Source: Acetobacteraceae bacterium (GTDB lineage Bacteria; Pseudomonadota; Alphaproteobacteria; Acetobacterales; Acetobacteraceae). Taken from it: a stretch of 7,447 nucleotides of DNA. How positions within the stretch are numbered: position 1 is the first letter of the stretch; each line of letters begins with the position of its first letter. Shown one piece after another: positions 5,129 to 7,447 of this stretch. A program made the position numbers and the translations under genes. Under the pieces are notes generated by a model, which did not search any database, was not told the DNA's origin, and was given only the letters and a program-made list of their open reading frames with translations. The stretch is taken from assembly GCA_030039695.1 (NCBI GenBank), contig JASHVB010000902.1, positions 1-7,447 on the forward strand, written 5' to 3'.

Positions 5129-5809
5129 ATGACCTCGGCCCCAATCCATCTTGCCGGCGAGCGCCTGATGCTGGATCCGGCCGGCGCTCTGATCTGGCCG
5201 GCCACGGCGATGCTCGTCGTGTCGGATCTGCACCTGGAGAAGGGATCATCCTTCGCGCGCAAAGGCATGTTGCTGCCGCCCTGGGATACGCACGCGACGC
5301 TGGAGCGACTGACGCTGCTACTGCGCCGCTACCGGCCGCGAATCGTCGTGGCGCTGGGCGACTCGTTCCATGACCGGCACAGCGCGCAGCGCCTGCCATC
5401 GGCCCAGCAAACGCGGCTGCATGCGATGACCGAGGCGCACCGCTTCATCTGGGTGCGGGGCAATCACGATCCCGCGCCACCGGAGGGCATTGGCGGCGAG
5501 TGGGTGGAAATCTTCGAGACAAATTCTTTGCTGTTTCGCCACGTGGCGAGCGAAGACGCGGCACCTGGTGAGATCAGCGGGCACTACCATCCAAAGGCGA
5601 CGGCGCCGGCGCGCGGTGGTTCGATCACCCGAGCGTGTTTCATTGCCGATGCGCGGCGCATCATCCTGCCGGCGTTCGGTTCGTACACCGGCGGCCTGGA
5701 CGTGCGCGATCCAGCGATCACGCGCTTGTTCCCGCGTGGGGGACGCACCTTCCTGCTGGGAAGAGAGCGGTTGTTCAGCTTTGCCCTGCCGATGGTGCGA
5801 GCGTGGTGA
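5129..5809 (+). CDS. pdeM: Ligase-associated DNA damage response endonuclease PdeM (metallophosphoesterase)
   Basis: This 226-residue protein is a calcineurin-like metallophosphoesterase of the PdeM type. The metal-binding motifs are all visible: D33-x-H35 (SDLHLEKGSSFAR), G77-D78 (ALGDSFHD), G111-N112-H113-D114 (RGNHD), H138 in the FRHV segment, and G151-H152-Y153-H154 (SGHYHPK). The SDLHLEKGSSFARKG stretch and the LPPWDT that follows are typical of the family. PdeM usually sits with an ATP-dependent DNA ligase, an Lhr-type helicase and an exonuclease-like protein in a DNA-repair cluster; none of these is in this window, so here it appears to stand apart. The start at ATG 5129 is limited by an in-frame TAG at 5117; no good ribosome-binding site precedes it at normal spacing. 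Its TGA overlaps the next gene's GTG. It is very likely cytoplasmic, with no signal sequence. Confidence 0.88.
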   Translation: MTSAPIHLAGERLMLDPAGALIWPATAMLVVSDLHLEKGSSFARKGMLLPPWDTHATLERLTLLLRRYRPRIVVALGDSFHDRHSAQRLPSAQQTRLHAMTEAHRFIWVRGNHDPAPPEGIGGEWVEIFETNSLLFRHVASEDAAPGEISGHYHPKATAPARGGSITRACFIADARRIILPAFGSYTGGLDVRDPAITRLFPRGGRTFLLGRERLFSFALPMVRAW

Positions 5810-6267
5810 GAGCCTACGTCCTGATCTTGGCCGTATTGACCTTATGGCCTGGAGAGCCTCATGCGGAAACACCGGCTGCATTCTGCGCCCGGGTCGACAC
5901 GGATGACACGCTGCGGCCAATCCCCGCGGCGCTCGTGCCCGCGGTCAACGCGGCGTTCCACAGCGCAATGCCCGCCGATGTGGCAACGCGTATGACGGTG
6001 TTCCGCTGTGCGGACCGTCGGGTGTTGGTATGCACCGTGGGCGCCAACCTCCCATGCGACAAGGCCGATACAAGCCGCGTCAGCGTTGGCGGTGCGCATT
6101 GGTGTGAGGAGCATCCGGATGCGCCGTTCATTCCGGCCTACGCGACCGGCCACGTGACGATCTTCGACTGGCGCTGCCGCGACGGCGCGGCGGTCATTGC
6201 GAAACAACAGTTCCAGGTGGACCGGCGCGGCTTCGTTGCTGAGTTCTGGCGGCAGCTGCCGCCATGA
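5806..6267 (+). CDS. Small exported cysteine-rich protein of unknown function
   Basis: This 153-residue protein starts with a likely Sec signal peptide: Arg at position 2, a hydrophobic stretch (about 4-14), and a probable cleavage near residue 20 (PHA before ET). The mature part has six cysteines (27, 68, 76, 84, 100, 124), an even number fitting up to three disulfides in the periplasm. Recognisable stretches are FCARVDTDDTLRPIP, RMTVFRC, LVCTVGANLPC, HPDAPFIPAYATGH and RGFVAEFWRQL; similar hypothetical proteins occur in alphaproteobacteria as far as I recall, but I know no function. GTG 5806 overlaps the stop of pdeM as GTGA, implying coupling; GTG 5803 is the alternative. The upstream extension of this frame inside pdeM is shadow coding. 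The end of the gene contains an 18-bp palindrome. Confidence 0.8.
   Translation: MRAYVLILAVLTLWPGEPHAETPAAFCARVDTDDTLRPIPAALVPAVNAAFHSAMPADVATRMTVFRCADRRVLVCTVGANLPCDKADTSRVSVGGAHWCEEHPDAPFIPAYATGHVTIFDWRCRDGAAVIAKQQFQVDRRGFVAEFWRQLPP
6247..6264. repeat. Perfect 18-bp palindrome at the end of the exported-protein gene
   Basis: TGGCGGCAGCTGCCGCCA is completely self-complementary and encodes the last residues WRQLPP just before the stop. It has no loop and no following T-run, so it does not look like a standard terminator. It may simply reflect GC-rich codon choice. Confidence 0.4.
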
Positions 6268-6480
6268 TCGACGGTGCTGGCCAACGCATCGGGTGACCGC
6301 ACCAGCATGCCCAGCAATGTCGCAAACTTACGGTCGAACCTCGCGATGTGGCGGCTTCGAGCAGGACCTGACGCAATCTCGCTTGGCCGTTGGCGGCAAT
6401 GGTCAGTCCGGTCGCCACGTTCACTGGTAAGGTTGTTGTTGCGCTGATTTGCGGCGTCGCCTACGCCCGCGTCACGACCG
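6268..6480. other. Convergent intergenic region, no gene recognised
   Basis: This 213-bp gap lies between two genes pointing at each other. A 38-codon frame on the + strand (ATG 6399 to 6515) has a short hydrophobic stretch but lacks a ribosome-binding site and runs into the facing gene. The - strand also has an open frame here without recognisable similarity. No clear hairpin with a T-run was seen. Confidence 0.4.
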
Positions 6481-7447
6481 CTACAGCGGCAGTCCCGCCG
6501 CGGTCAGTGCCTTGAGGAAGTTCGGCTCGGGTGGCGGCAACGGTGGCAGGTCCCAGCTTCCGGTGCCGATCGGGCGGATTTCGCGATCGACCGGCACTTC
6601 CACCAAGTACGGCTTGTTCGCGGCAATCGCTGCCTTGATCGCGTCCTCGGTTTCATCCGCGCGCGTGACGGTATGCGACGCAACCCCGAAGCTCTTCGCC
6701 AGCATGGCAAAGTCCGGACTGTACAGCGCGCCGGTGCGGTCGGTGCGGAAGCCGGTGACCAGCTCGCGCCCGCCGAACATGCCGTGCTGGATGTCGCGGA
6801 TCGAGCAGTAGCCGTTATTGTTCCAGACCACCCACACCACAGGGATATCGTATTCCACCGCGGTGGCCAGCGCATGCGGCACCATCAGGAACGAGCCGTC
6901 GCCGACGACCGCAACGCACGGTCGCTCCGGCGCGGCCAGTTTGGCGCCGAGGATACCGGAACTCGCGAACCCCATTGCCGCAAAGCCCCAGGAATGGATC
7001 AGGTGACGCGGGCGCAGCGTGTCGAACAGTTGGATGATCCAGTTGTGATGCACGCCGACATCGGAGGCGATGATCGCGTCATCCGGCAGCGCCCTGGACA
7101 GCGCACGCATCAGCCGCTCGGGCCGCAGCGGCACCGCGTCAGACTCTGCCAGCCGGGTTTGGTACTCCACCCAAACCGAACGCCCACGGCGCAGGCGATC
7201 CAGCCAGGCGCCGCCCTCGCGTGCGCCGCCAAGGCGCGAATGCGCGGCGGCATTCAGCCAAGCCAGGCTCGCCTTCGCGTCACCCAGAATGGCATGCTCC
7301 GCCGGATAGTTACGGCCGAGTTCAGCGGGATCGATATCGATCTGGATCAACTTCGACGGGGGGATCGCCAGCGTGTAGCCGTCGAGCCAAGCGCTGGTCG
7401 CGCGATCGTCGAACGAGAAGCCGAGCGACAGGATCACGTCGGCGTTT
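6481..7447 (-). CDS. Thiamine-diphosphate enzyme, acetolactate synthase-like, C-terminal 321 residues (5' end outside window)
   Basis: The visible part covers the central domain end and the whole thiamine-diphosphate-binding C-terminal domain of an AHAS/pyruvate-oxidase-type enzyme. The cofactor and Mg-binding motif is clear: GDG within GDGSF (6889-6903), then 24 residues, then NN within WNNNGY (6808-6825), matching the family rule GDG-X24-27-NN. The central domain ends with LIQIDIDPAELGRNYPAE, typical of the middle domain in this family. The tail (IGTGSWDLPPLPPPEPNFL) is seen in a subgroup annotated only as thiamine-pyrophosphate-requiring or acetolactate synthase-like proteins. The catalytic glutamate lies in the missing N-terminal domain, so substrate cannot be judged; no small regulatory subunit gene or isoleucine/valine gene is nearby. 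The reading frame stays open to the right edge. Confidence 0.88.
   Translation of the reverse strand, partial: NADVILSLGFSFDDRATSAWLDGYTLAIPPSKLIQIDIDPAELGRNYPAEHAILGDAKASLAWLNAAAHSRLGGAREGGAWLDRLRRGRSVWVEYQTRLAESDAVPLRPERLMRALSRALPDDAIIASDVGVHHNWIIQLFDTLRPRHLIHSWGFAAMGFASSGILGAKLAAPERPCVAVVGDGSFLMVPHALATAVEYDIPVVWVVWNNNGYCSIRDIQHGMFGGRELVTGFRTDRTGALYSPDFAMLAKSFGVASHTVTRADETEDAIKAAIAANKPYLVEVPVDREIRPIGTGSWDLPPLPPPEPNFLKALTAAGLPL

Noticed and set aside
4653..5399. 248-residue - strand open frame opposite the DUF1254 and pdeM genes
   Set aside because: Arg/Ala/Pro-rich composition typical of antisense frames in GC-rich DNA, and it crosses two well-supported genes.
6399..6515. 38-codon + strand frame with a hydrophobic stretch in the convergent gap
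   Set aside because: No ribosome-binding site, no similarity, and it overlaps the end of the opposing enzyme gene.
7333..7350. TCGAT-N4-ATCAA match to the FixK pattern with one mismatch
   Set aside because: It lies inside the coding region of the thiamine-diphosphate enzyme (IDIDP segment and its neighbours), so it is explained by codons; it shows that one-mismatch sites arise by chance.
1..7447. CRISPR array, tRNA, rRNA or riboswitch
   Set aside because: No regularly spaced repeats, no cloverleaf-type sequence and no recognised aptamer were seen on either strand by eye.

Overview
The window is GC-rich (roughly two thirds G+C by eye) and looks like chromosomal DNA of an alphaproteobacterium. 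The clearest marker is a FixL-type haem oxygen-sensor kinase very close to the Bradyrhizobium type, next to a FixJ-type regulator. A PdeM nuclease and a DUF1214/DUF1254 pair also suit rhizobia, Acetobacteraceae and relatives. The genus cannot be fixed from the sequence alone.

Layout. (1) Positions 1-494 hold a decayed IS200/IS605-type tnpB with two internal deletions and frame changes; its 3' end has a small hairpin. (2) Positions 693-3556 are an oxygen-signalling module: a FixJ-like response regulator, a receiver-only response regulator, a 572-bp control region, then a FixL-like haem-PAS histidine kinase, all on the + strand. The order (fixJ, receiver, fixL, with gaps) differs from the usual compact fixL-fixJ operon. 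A perfect FNR/FixK-type palindrome overlaps the fixJ stop codon upstream of the receiver gene. A one-mismatch FixK-like site plus an inverted repeat with FixJ-like half-sites lies upstream of fixL. (3) Positions 3516-3730 on the - strand hold the tail of a broken PEP-CTERM protein gene, converging on fixL. (4) Positions 3954-6267 are four tightly packed + strand genes: a membrane-anchored DUF1214 protein, a membrane-anchored DUF1254 protein (ATGA overlap), the metallophosphoesterase PdeM, and a six-cysteine exported protein (GTGA overlap). (5) From 6481 to the right edge, on the - strand, is the C-terminal part of an acetolactate-synthase-like thiamine-diphosphate enzyme, cut by the window end.

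How the genes may work together. FixL would sense O2 through haem and phosphorylate FixJ. The receiver-only protein keeps all phospho-acceptor residues but has no output domain, so it could compete for FixL phosphate. If its FixK-type site is active, it would form a feedback loop comparable in logic to FixT of Sinorhizobium or to the receiver gene beside fixJ in Bradyrhizobium. That role is inference; the motifs and gene order are seen directly.
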